Below, one piece after another: positions 56,534 through 64,000 of a DNA stretch of 64,000 nucleotides. The position numbers and the translations under genes were made by a program. Source of the stretch: Nitrosospira briensis (lineage in GTDB: Bacteria; Pseudomonadota; Gammaproteobacteria; Burkholderiales; Nitrosomonadaceae); the NCBI RefSeq assembly GCF_900115125.1, contig NZ_FOVJ01000002.1:186001-250000 (forward strand). Direction: 5' to 3'. Under the pieces are notes generated by a model. It ran no database searches. It was not told where the DNA came from and worked only from the letters and a program-made list of their open reading frames with translations. Position 1 is the stretch's first letter. Every line of letters begins with the position of its first letter.

Positions 56534-57232
56534 TCAGGGAATTTGTGCCGCTGCCATCCGGCTGCGTATGATACGGGCTTTCTTCGACAACCAGGGCGTA
56601 TTACGATTTTTGTCGTAGAAGCGCGGACTCGGAATCATGGCGGCAAGGCGAGAGGCCTGTTCCACAGTTACAGAAGAAGCCGAAACGCCATAGTAGTGAC
56701 GGGCTGCCGCCTCCGCCCCGAACACACCGTGACCCCATTCGATCACGTTCAGGTAAATTTCCAGGATGCGGCGTTTGGACATCACGTTTTCCAGCATCAG
56801 CGTGATAATAGCTTCCTGGATTTTACGCCAGGGAGTTCTTTCACCGGATAAAAATAAATTTTTTGCCAGTTGCTGGCTGATGGTGGACCCCCCCGCAACC
56901 AGTTTGCCCTTTTTCAGGTTCTTTTCATAGGCTAGCTGAATAGCCTCGAAATCAAAACCCTCATGTACCAGAAATTTGCTGTCCTCGGCAGCAACTATCG
57001 CTCGCTTGAGGCTGGGAGAGATTTTCTCGTATGGGACCCACTGTGCGCACAGCACCGTTGCTGCATTTCGTTGGCGTAATGCATCCAGCCGGTCTTCCAT
57101 AAAGGCGCTGGAAGACGGGTTATAAAAATTCCAGTAAACCACATGGCTGAAAATCCAGGATTGATAGACAAGGACGGCGCCGATAGAAAGCAAAAAAATT
57201 CGCCAGATCCAGCGCGTGATGAACGTTCCCAT
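56534..57232 (-). CDS. mtgA: Monofunctional peptidoglycan transglycosylase MtgA
   Basis: Polymerises lipid II into glycan chains. The 232-residue protein has one N-terminal membrane helix (about residues 8-28) and the GT51 domain with motif 1 IVAAEDSKFLVHEGFDFEAI (catalytic Glu), motif 2 GGSTISQQLAKNLFLS and motif 3 region IEAYLNVIEWG-like LEIYLNVIEWGHGVFG. It follows aroE. Confidence 0.96.
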   Translation of the reverse strand: MGTFITRWIWRIFLLSIGAVLVYQSWIFSHVVYWNFYNPSSSAFMEDRLDALRQRNAATVLCAQWVPYEKISPSLKRAIVAAEDSKFLVHEGFDFEAIQLAYEKNLKKGKLVAGGSTISQQLAKNLFLSGERTPWRKIQEAIITLMLENVMSKRRILEIYLNVIEWGHGVFGAEAAARHYYGVSASSVTVEQASRLAAMIPSPRFYDKNRNTPWLSKKARIIRSRMAAAQIP

Positions 57233-57256
57233 GTGTTTGTGGCGTCATTATGTTTT

Positions 57257-58087
57257 TTAACTTGTCGTGCAAGATCCGAGCATTTCAATTACCGGCGCCG
57301 TTTCCGGCCGTATTCCGCGCCATAGCAGGAACGATTCCGCCGCTTGCTCCACCAGCATGCCGATACCATCCGCCAGGCGCGCTGCACCCTGCTGTTTGGC
57401 ATATTGCAGGAAAGGTGTGAGTCCATCACTGTACATCATGTCATAAGCGAGAGACCCGTCAGCAAAAATTCCGGCGGGAAGCGCTGGCAACTCGCCCCGT
57501 AGGCTGGCAGAGGTGGCATTGATGACAAGGTCGAATTTTTCACCAGCAAGATCAGCGTACGCCGCGGAAACGATGTTTCCGTTGCCGTAGCGTGAAAATA
57601 GTTGCTGCAATTCACAAGCTTTCTGTTTGGTGCGGTTGGCGATGGCGAGTACCTGCGGCTTGTGCTCCAGCAGCGGTAGTATAACGCCCCGGGCAGCGCC
57701 TCCGGCGCCCATCAGCAAAACCCGCCTGGCTTTAATCAAAAACTTCAGATTGGCTCGGATGTCGCGCACCAGCCCGGCACCGTCCGTATTATCACCGGCG
57801 ATTCCGCCGGGTTCAAACACGAGCGTGTTGACCGCTTGCGCAGCTTGAGCCCGTTCAGTCAGACGGGTGGAAATCTTGTGGGCTTCAAGCTTGAATGGAA
57901 CGGTTACGTTCGCGCCCTTGCCTCCGCGCGCCCTGAAGCTGCTTACGGTTGCGGGGAATGCATCCACCGGCGCCAGTATGGCCTCGTACCGGATATCCTG
58001 ACCGGTTTGCCGGGAAAACTCGGCATGAATCAGCGGCGACTTGCTGTGGGCAATCGGGTTGCCGATAACGGCGTAGAAATCGGTCAT
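57257..58087 (-). CDS. aroE: Shikimate dehydrogenase
   Basis: NADPH-dependent reduction of 3-dehydroshikimate in aromatic amino acid synthesis. The 276-residue protein starts MTDFYAVIGNPIAHSKSPLIH; the catalytic Lys is in NVTVPFKLEAH and Asp in GDNTDGAGLVRD. The NADP-binding loop GAGGAARGVI and NRTKQKA follow. It lies between tonB-like and mtgA, a common betaproteobacterial order. Confidence 0.97.
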   Translation of the reverse strand: MTDFYAVIGNPIAHSKSPLIHAEFSRQTGQDIRYEAILAPVDAFPATVSSFRARGGKGANVTVPFKLEAHKISTRLTERAQAAQAVNTLVFEPGGIAGDNTDGAGLVRDIRANLKFLIKARRVLLMGAGGAARGVILPLLEHKPQVLAIANRTKQKACELQQLFSRYGNGNIVSAAYADLAGEKFDLVINATSASLRGELPALPAGIFADGSLAYDMMYSDGLTPFLQYAKQQGAARLADGIGMLVEQAAESFLLWRGIRPETAPVIEMLGSCTTS

Positions 58088-58150
58088 TAAGAGGTTGCCT
58101 GATTTGATACGGGATCACGGACGACAACCTGCAGCTATCTTCAGATATCG

Positions 58151-59083
58151 CTACTCGCTTGCCAGTTGATCCGAGCGGGTAAATACCCAGGTTCGGGTAA
58201 TGTGGAGAACATCGGTATCCCGGCTGATTTCAGGCGGGAAAGGAGCGAACCCGTTTTGCCCGGCCAAGTTGACAATTCGTACCGCCGCTTCATCCAGAAC
58301 TTTTTTTCCTGAAGGGCGGTTTATAGCGATTGATTCCAGGCTGCCATCCGACTTAATGCCTACGGTGAGTTGCAAGTTTCCGTAAAGCTGTTCACGCCTC
58401 GCTGCTTCAGGATAATTCAGGTTGCCGACGCGTTCCACCTTGAGGCGCCAATCTTCGACATAACGGGCAAAGCGATATTCCTGTGTACGGGCGCCCACAA
58501 ATTTGCGCTTGGGGCGCTTTTGATAAACTTCGTGATTCTGGGCGGTCTGCGCCTCCAGCCGAGCGATCTCAAAACTTCGCTGAAGCAGATCGGACGCATC
58601 AAAAGCCTGACTTTGTTCTGATTGTGCGAAAGGGAGGTCAGCCTGATAAACGCTGTGGTCATCGTCGCTATTGACCGCTGCCATCAGCCGCTGTTCTTCC
58701 TGTTCAAGCTGCTCCATTTTTTGCGTGGCCACAGCGGTATCCGCGACGGTATCCGCCGTATTGCTGTGTTTTGGAATAACCGGAAAAGGTGTTTTTGCAC
58801 GGCGATTGCTATCGGTATTGCCCCCACCGTCGAGGGTGGCCTGCGCCAGTGCGTCAGGTTTATTGGGCCTGGATGCGGACCTGCTGTTTACCAGCACCAC
58901 TTCCAGCGATGTGAAAGCTTTGCTGTTTTCTGGAAGCGGAAATTTGAAGGTGATGCCAAACAAGACCACCGCATGGAGAATTATCGACGCCAGTATCGCC
59001 AGGTTCAAGCGTGAGGACGTACCTAACGGCCAGCCGGTGGTCGCAGCTATACTACGTTCGAATAAATCGGGAGCGGTGCTCAA
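58151..59083 (-). CDS. Energy transducer TonB-like protein
   Basis: A 310-residue envelope protein with an N-terminal helix (about residues 26-50, ILASIILHAVVLFGITF), a long charged central region and a C-terminal TonB domain (LNYPEAARREQLYGNLQLTVG, NRPSGKKVLDEAAVRIV and ARTWVF-like HITRTWVF). The domain is complete. ExbB/ExbD genes are not in the window. It may energise outer-membrane transport, but a generic envelope role is also possible. Confidence 0.9.
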   Translation of the reverse strand: MSTAPDLFERSIAATTGWPLGTSSRLNLAILASIILHAVVLFGITFKFPLPENSKAFTSLEVVLVNSRSASRPNKPDALAQATLDGGGNTDSNRRAKTPFPVIPKHSNTADTVADTAVATQKMEQLEQEEQRLMAAVNSDDDHSVYQADLPFAQSEQSQAFDASDLLQRSFEIARLEAQTAQNHEVYQKRPKRKFVGARTQEYRFARYVEDWRLKVERVGNLNYPEAARREQLYGNLQLTVGIKSDGSLESIAINRPSGKKVLDEAAVRIVNLAGQNGFAPFPPEISRDTDVLHITRTWVFTRSDQLASE

Positions 59084-59223
59084 TTTCTGAAGAGTAAAAG
59101 AACTGTGCTGGAGAAAAAAATTTCAGGCCATTTTAAACACAATGACGCCGTTCGTCACATTATTGGCAATAAAATTTTGACCCGAATCCGGCAATTGGAC
59201 GAGGTAGACTGCGGTTTTTGGGT

Positions 59224-61080
59224 TTACGTCTGCACCTTGCGCAGGAACTTGGCTGTGAAAGTGAGTTCCAGCAAGTCGATATTGGAAATTTCAATTTCAA
59301 CATTCGTTTCGGAGGGTACTTCAGGTAACGAAGGCACCCGCGCAACCAGTGGCAGACAATCCAGCTTTACCAGGTTTTCCCTTATTACCTGTGCACCCGT
59401 TGTACTGACGTTCTCCTGCAATAGCCAGCGCAGGCACCAGTAGCGCTCCATGTTGCGCTGAAAATCTCCGTAGACCTCATAAGCACTTTCGAAACTTCGC
59501 ATATATTGTTGCAGGCTCTCGCTCTCCCTCGTGTAAGGGGGCGTTTCGCCGCGCAAAAGCGCTACAAGCTGTCTTTGATTGATGAAGTCGACATAGCGCC
59601 GCATGGGCGAACTGATCCACGCATACTGTGAAACGCCCAAGCCCTGGTGCGGCGCCGGAGAGGTGCTTATCCTCACCTTGCCGCCACCCTGACTGCGATA
59701 AATGCCTGCCACGCCGCTGTCTGCAAGTTGCTTGCCCCATTCGGCGTTGACATAAATCATCAGTTCCGACACCACCTTGTCAATTGGCGAGCCCCGGCGG
59801 CGCGGACAGATGGTAATGTGATCGTCCGTGACATTGAAACAATAATCGATCCTCTCGTTATTGCTATCGTTGGTCTTCCCCCTGACCGCTTCCATCTTGA
59901 GCGCGAAATTCCATAGCGCCAGCAACTCCTTGCCGAAAGGATGATCAACATTTCCGGCCGCCAGGGCGTATTCGTTAAAATGCTCCTCCAGCGTGTCATG
60001 CCTAAGATTGGCTGCAACCCTTATCTGTTCGAGGCGGCTACTCGTAGCGAAAACCGTGAAATCATCCGCCACGTCGAGGTACATCGAGAGGGCCGGACGC
60101 AACTGGTTTTCGCACAATGTATAGTGCTGTATCACGGCCTCCGGCAACATCGTGATCTTGCTGCCGGGAAGATAAACAGTGGACAGACGCTGTGCCGCCA
60201 CCGCGTCCAGGGGCGAATCCGGTGCGACTCCCAAGGTTGGAACCGCGATGTGTACACCGATGCGAAAACTGCCCAAAGTCAGCGGCGTGACGGAAAACGC
60301 GTCGTCGATTTCCGTAGTGGTGACATCGTCAATGCTGAAGGGAGTTACATCCGCTATCGGTAAATCCGCCGGATCGCTGAGCTCACTCGTATCCAATGCG
60401 CCAAAGTCAATGCCTTCCGGAAAATGCTCCATCAAAAAACGGTTGAGGTGGTAGTCGTGCGTAGAGGGGATCGCACCACATTTTTCCAGCAGTCGGGAAG
60501 CGCTCAGCTTGCTTGCAGCACAGGCGGTTTCCAGTGCTTTCCACTCGAGGCTGTTCTTGTCGGGCCGGTAGAGCAGATTCAGCAACAACGGCTTGAACTC
60601 TTCCGGCAGGGTAAACTCATTCAGTAATTGCACGTAGCGCGTCTGTTGCTCTGCTTGGCGGCGCCTTTTTTCCTGGCCCGCAAGTGCCGCCTCAAGCGCT
60701 TTCGGCGGCGCTGCCTTGTAGCGCCCACGGCCTTTCTTGTAGAAATACATGGGCGCGCTATGCAACCGGATCAATACCGCCGCCGCTTCCTCCGGTGTCG
60801 CTGTGTGGCCAAAATACTCCTCAGCCAGCGCATCACTGGCGAACTCTTCTTCGCTTTCGCAACATTCCCACAGAAAATTCGGATCCAGATCCTCCGCGGT
60901 TTTTTGCGCAAGATCCATGAACTCAGAGAGGGAAGGCGCGTTGAAGCGCAGCAGCACTGAGGCCGCCTTTATTTTTGCGCGCTTGCCGTGAGGCGCTTCC
61001 ACCTGAAGCGAAGTCGTGTTATCGGCAAGAATGGCGCCCACCTTGAAGGTGCCTTCCTCTTCGTAAAAAACATTCATCAA
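59224..61080 (-). CDS. RNB-domain (RNase II family) exoribonuclease
   Basis: A 618-residue protein of the RNase II/R superfamily. The catalytic acidic cluster is intact in FSIDDVTTTEIDDAFSV (residues about 248-264), with the conserved SSPMRRYVDFINQRQL near residue 500. It is shorter than RNase R and lacks the usual cold-shock domains at the N-terminus. The tonB-aroE-mtgA genes follow on the same strand, as in related bacteria. Target RNA is unknown. Confidence 0.92.
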   Translation of the reverse strand: MMNVFYEEEGTFKVGAILADNTTSLQVEAPHGKRAKIKAASVLLRFNAPSLSEFMDLAQKTAEDLDPNFLWECCESEEEFASDALAEEYFGHTATPEEAAAVLIRLHSAPMYFYKKGRGRYKAAPPKALEAALAGQEKRRRQAEQQTRYVQLLNEFTLPEEFKPLLLNLLYRPDKNSLEWKALETACAASKLSASRLLEKCGAIPSTHDYHLNRFLMEHFPEGIDFGALDTSELSDPADLPIADVTPFSIDDVTTTEIDDAFSVTPLTLGSFRIGVHIAVPTLGVAPDSPLDAVAAQRLSTVYLPGSKITMLPEAVIQHYTLCENQLRPALSMYLDVADDFTVFATSSRLEQIRVAANLRHDTLEEHFNEYALAAGNVDHPFGKELLALWNFALKMEAVRGKTNDSNNERIDYCFNVTDDHITICPRRRGSPIDKVVSELMIYVNAEWGKQLADSGVAGIYRSQGGGKVRISTSPAPHQGLGVSQYAWISSPMRRYVDFINQRQLVALLRGETPPYTRESESLQQYMRSFESAYEVYGDFQRNMERYWCLRWLLQENVSTTGAQVIRENLVKLDCLPLVARVPSLPEVPSETNVEIEISNIDLLELTFTAKFLRKVQT

Positions 61081-61586
61081 TGGTTCGCGGACAATACTGT
61101 TAAAAGTAACGAGAAGCGCAAAACGCGGGGTTCAACTAGCGTGACAACGGTAAATTATAGCCCCAAACGTAGACTCTCCAGAGATCGGAGGAACCCGCCC
61201 CGGCTTGAGTAAAGCGTTCACTACGTCGTGGACACCGATGGCCGGCATGGCTTCCCATCGGCTTCCAGTCCAGGATGCGGGACAGGAGGAGATCAAGACA
61301 TCCCGAATTTGATCGTGATTTGAAAGAAAAGTTTTCTCTCCACTTCGATTTTATACAACCCAGCCGTGGGACGATTGACTGCGCCGCGTTGCCGCTTCCA
61401 ACCCGAAACTCTTTGATACTTCCTTTCCCCCCTGCTGAGTCAGTTTCAAAAAAGATTCGATAAAGAATTTTCCTCAACAACACTGTTCTGGCCTTGCCGG
61501 ATATTTCGCGGGAATCAACTATAATGATTTAAAGAACATTGCTCTTGCTCAACCTCGCTATTTACATTTACAGAAAGGGAGTCACA
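61081..61586. other. Intergenic region between divergent genes
   Basis: About 500 bases with no recognised gene or RNA. A TATAAT at 61520-61525 lies 60 nt upstream of the next start, but the closest -35-like hexamer TTGCCG is 20 nt away, so the promoter is weakly supported. Short open frames on both strands show no coding character. Confidence 0.45.
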
Positions 61587-63788
61587 ATGAAACAATCTCA
61601 TGCGCCGGGGAAACGTCACACACTTCTTATTCCTGCTGCGTTGATGCTTGTGATTGTGCTCTTGCCTGCCTGCGCCGCACTTGACTCCGATCCGGACCGC
61701 GGCGCAACCACTGTCAAGGAGGATGTTTTTGGCGATCACTTCAGCACGGTAGAGTATCTCCCAAGCCAGAACTGGAAACCCTCCGACAGTCTCTGGTTTT
61801 ATACCGTTACACAGGGATCGAACATGATGCCCTATGATTTTTTCATGGCGCTGGAGCGGCCGGGCACGTCCGAGTTGATCCGCGGTAACGAGAATATGAA
61901 CAATCGCTACCGCTATCTCCCGCAGAAAGCCACGTCCAGTAATCCTGATGCACTCCCGGTCGGCTTCGTCAAGGATATTTACAAGGATGAAGAGTATATC
62001 GGCATAACCTGCGCGGCCTGTCATACGGGACAAATAAACTATAAGGGTAAAGGCATACGCATCGACGGTGGCCCGGCAGGGGCTGACATGGAAACTTTCA
62101 TGGCAGATATTGTACGCGCAATGAAGGCTGCTCTAGAAAATGGCGAAGTCCGGAAACGTTTCGTGGAGAACGTCCTGGCCCGGGGAAAATATAAAACGGA
62201 GGAGGAAGTCGAGGCTGATCTCAGGAAGTACACCCAGCGTCTCACCAATTACATTACGATCAACTACAGTACGACACACTATGGTTTCGCGCGGCTGGAT
62301 GCATTTGGACGAATCTATAACCGGGTCCTGGAACATACGGTAAACGTCCAGGCACTCAGGGAGCTATTGCGCGATCCAAATGTGATGAAAAAAGGCGTGA
62401 TAAGCGAAGAAGAGCTGGACGCAATATTCCGCGATACTGAGAATGTGCGCGTTCTAAGCGGTGCGCAGCGTGACCGGATAGTTGAAAATCTCGTGAAAGC
62501 CTTGAACGAGAAGAAAGGGCGTGACGCACTCGAATCGCTCTGGAAGCTTAGGACAAAGCTGTTCAATATGCCTAATGCCCCAGTCAGCTATCCTTTCCTG
62601 TGGGACACTCCTCAGCATGATTATGTCCAGTGGAACGGGCTGACGGAAAATGCCGGGTTGAAGGCTATCGCCCGCAATGCGGGAGAGGCGATTGGCGTAT
62701 TCGGAACGCTGGATTGGACGGAAAGAGAGGGATTTTCATTGCCGGCATTCATTACCGGCCAAGGTTTGTTCAGCAAGCACATCAGCTACGACTCTTCCGT
62801 TAATGTAATGAATTTGCGACGGATAGAGGCCCGCCTGCTAACCCTGCAATCTCCGCTATGGCCAGGAAATATCCTGCCGCGCATTGACGAGGCTCGTCTG
62901 GACAAGGGGAGATCGCTGTTCAATCAGCATTGCGTGAGTTGTCATGCGAACATCAAGCGCGAGGATCCGGATCGCCGCATCGTGGCGCATATGTCGAGAG
63001 CCACCGATGTCGGCACCGATGCTCAGATGGCGGAGAACAGCGTAAATTACCAGGGTTTCTCGGGCATACAACGAAATATGTATGTCGGCGCCGGTGGGGT
63101 GGGCGACATTTTGCTCAGTCAGCGCGCGCCGGTTTCAGCCTTGCTGACAAAAGCGACAATAGGGGTCGTCGCCAATCCCGAACCCGACAAGTGGTTCCTG
63201 CAGCGTTGGGGCGAGTGGGCCTATAATCTGGCGACAGGGTTTCGTGACAATGTAATCAAACCTTCGATCAAGCACGGCGATTATGATCCCGACACGACAG
63301 CCGATCCGGTTGCCTCGCTGAAATCGTACAAGGCCCGGCCGTTAAATGGCATCTGGGCAACTGCGCCTTACCTGCATAACGGTTCCGTACCTACGCTCTA
63401 CGATTTACTGCTGCCGAAAAAGAGACCTGGAGACCCGGAAAGCGGGGAATACCGGCCTGATGAGTTCGTAGTCGGGTCGCGGGAATTCGATCCGGTCAAG
63501 GTTGGGTTCAAAAGCAGCGGTTACGAAGGCTTTACATTCAATACCAGGGGAATTTGGGACGACAGGACAGGAGGCTATACCAAGGGAAATAGCAATGCGG
63601 GGCACGAATATGGAGCGCGGCGCTTGGCCGACGAGTCTGACGGGCCTGCAGACCAGAAAATTAAAGAACAGTGTGAAGACGACAAGGTTAAAGACGAAGA
63701 TCTGGATCCATCCATCAAGGACAAATGTCTGTATCCCATGTCAAGGGAAGACCGTTTCGACCTGGTTGAATACATGAAAACGCTATGA
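61587..63788 (+). CDS. RoxA-like di-heme cytochrome c lipoprotein
   Basis: A 733-residue exported protein from ATG 61587 (AAAGGGAG upstream), with a signal ending in lipobox LPAC (Cys29). It has two c-type heme sites: CAACH at 142-146, in ITCAACHTGQINYKG, and CVSCH at 449-453 (LFNQHCVSCHANI). The architecture is that of the RoxA/di-heme cytochrome c peroxidase-like family, whose RoxA members cleave rubber oxidatively. The substrate here is unknown. A cytochrome P450 gene begins 57 nt downstream on the same strand, suggesting a joint oxidative pathway. Confidence 0.87.
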   Translation: MKQSHAPGKRHTLLIPAALMLVIVLLPACAALDSDPDRGATTVKEDVFGDHFSTVEYLPSQNWKPSDSLWFYTVTQGSNMMPYDFFMALERPGTSELIRGNENMNNRYRYLPQKATSSNPDALPVGFVKDIYKDEEYIGITCAACHTGQINYKGKGIRIDGGPAGADMETFMADIVRAMKAALENGEVRKRFVENVLARGKYKTEEEVEADLRKYTQRLTNYITINYSTTHYGFARLDAFGRIYNRVLEHTVNVQALRELLRDPNVMKKGVISEEELDAIFRDTENVRVLSGAQRDRIVENLVKALNEKKGRDALESLWKLRTKLFNMPNAPVSYPFLWDTPQHDYVQWNGLTENAGLKAIARNAGEAIGVFGTLDWTEREGFSLPAFITGQGLFSKHISYDSSVNVMNLRRIEARLLTLQSPLWPGNILPRIDEARLDKGRSLFNQHCVSCHANIKREDPDRRIVAHMSRATDVGTDAQMAENSVNYQGFSGIQRNMYVGAGGVGDILLSQRAPVSALLTKATIGVVANPEPDKWFLQRWGEWAYNLATGFRDNVIKPSIKHGDYDPDTTADPVASLKSYKARPLNGIWATAPYLHNGSVPTLYDLLLPKKRPGDPESGEYRPDEFVVGSREFDPVKVGFKSSGYEGFTFNTRGIWDDRTGGYTKGNSNAGHEYGARRLADESDGPADQKIKEQCEDDKVKDEDLDPSIKDKCLYPMSREDRFDLVEYMKTL

Positions 63789-63845
63789 TCCAATCCGCTG
63801 TAATTTTCCTATATTCATAACATACGAATCATAAGGGAGCTACCG

Positions 63846-64000
63846 ATGAGTGAAAGCCGTTACCTGGAGCAGTATGACGCCGCTGCCGATGCAGATAAAT
63901 CTCTGTTGGCCCGACGTTGGATCGATACGGAACCTTTGCCATTTTTCAAGGAATTACGGGAAAAACGGCCCATTCTGGTCACCCCGAAATTTACCCTGGT
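63846..64000 (+). CDS. Cytochrome P450, N-terminal part (cut by window edge)
   Basis: The first 51 residues are visible: MSESRYLEQYDAA, then RRWIDTEPLPFFKELREKRP, then ILVTPKFTLV at the edge. The spacing and PLPFFKELREKRPI look like the N-terminal segment of a soluble bacterial cytochrome P450. The ribosome binding site AAGGGAGC precedes ATG 63846. The heme-ligand Cys lies beyond the window, so the call rests on the N-terminus only. It follows the di-heme cytochrome gene directly. Confidence 0.7.
   Translation, partial: MSESRYLEQYDAAADADKSLLARRWIDTEPLPFFKELREKRPILVTPKFTL

Noticed and set aside
1-64000. CRISPR arrays, prophage genes or rRNA genes
   Set aside because: No regularly spaced direct repeats, phage structural genes or rRNA sequence were seen; only one tRNA was found.

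Overview
The window is a 64 kb chromosomal segment of a Gram-negative betaproteobacterium, most likely an ammonia oxidiser of the Nitrosospira/Nitrosomonas group. Evidence: a class I phosphoribulokinase gene (Calvin cycle autotrophy), betaproteobacterial gene orders (lolB-ispE-tRNA-Gln-prs-rplY-pth-ychF, rpsP-rimM-trmD-rplS, rplM-rpsI-argC, DUF6776-bactofilin-erpA-anmK, glyQS-gmhB-plsC, lptM-lysA), a DUF2782 and a BPSS1780-type protein, and several c-type cytochromes and copper proteins. The genus is inferred, not proven.

Layout. 1-8.6 kb (mostly minus strand): DUF502, FmdB, YchF, Pth, L25, PRPP synthetase, tRNA-Gln, IspE, LolB and a TPR lipoprotein. 8.8-15.5 kb (plus): an ABC exporter with a GldG-like partner, interrupted by a CsbD stress protein and a small zinc-ribbon-like protein, then MutM, ProC, YggT and a DUF167 protein. 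15.6-19.2 kb is accessory: an unrecognised lipoprotein, a decayed corA remnant, and a blue-copper protein / DUF411 / cytochrome c lipoprotein cluster. 19.3-31.6 kb: the rpsP operon, DUF1428, PolA, a LOG-family protein, ThrB, UvrD and phosphoribulokinase. 31.8-46.7 kb: L13-S9, ArgC, bactofilin, ErpA, AnmK, an M23 peptidase, an orphan sensor kinase, Lnt, GlyQS, GmhB, PlsC and a YgjP-like metallopeptidase.

46.8-50.8 kb is an accessory island that looks like a Hachiman-type antiphage system: a HamA-like PD-(D/E)XK nuclease followed by a large Ski2-like SF2 helicase (HamB-like). The helicase is split by a one-base frame change near 48,070, so the system may be inactivated, or the sequence may contain an error. 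51.0-54.0 kb returns to core genes (LptM, LysA, MgtE). 54.1-56.4 kb is a second accessory patch: an IS3-family transposase remnant next to an unusual astacin-type metalloprotease that carries a YbaY-like N-terminal region and six ricin-like repeats. 56.5-61.1 kb is core again (MtgA, AroE, TonB-like, RNB exoribonuclease). The window ends with a RoxA-like di-heme cytochrome c lipoprotein followed by the start of a cytochrome P450.

The most notable items are the frameshifted Hachiman-like locus, the three-part astacin protein, the RoxA-like/P450 pair, and the copper cluster beside the dead corA gene.
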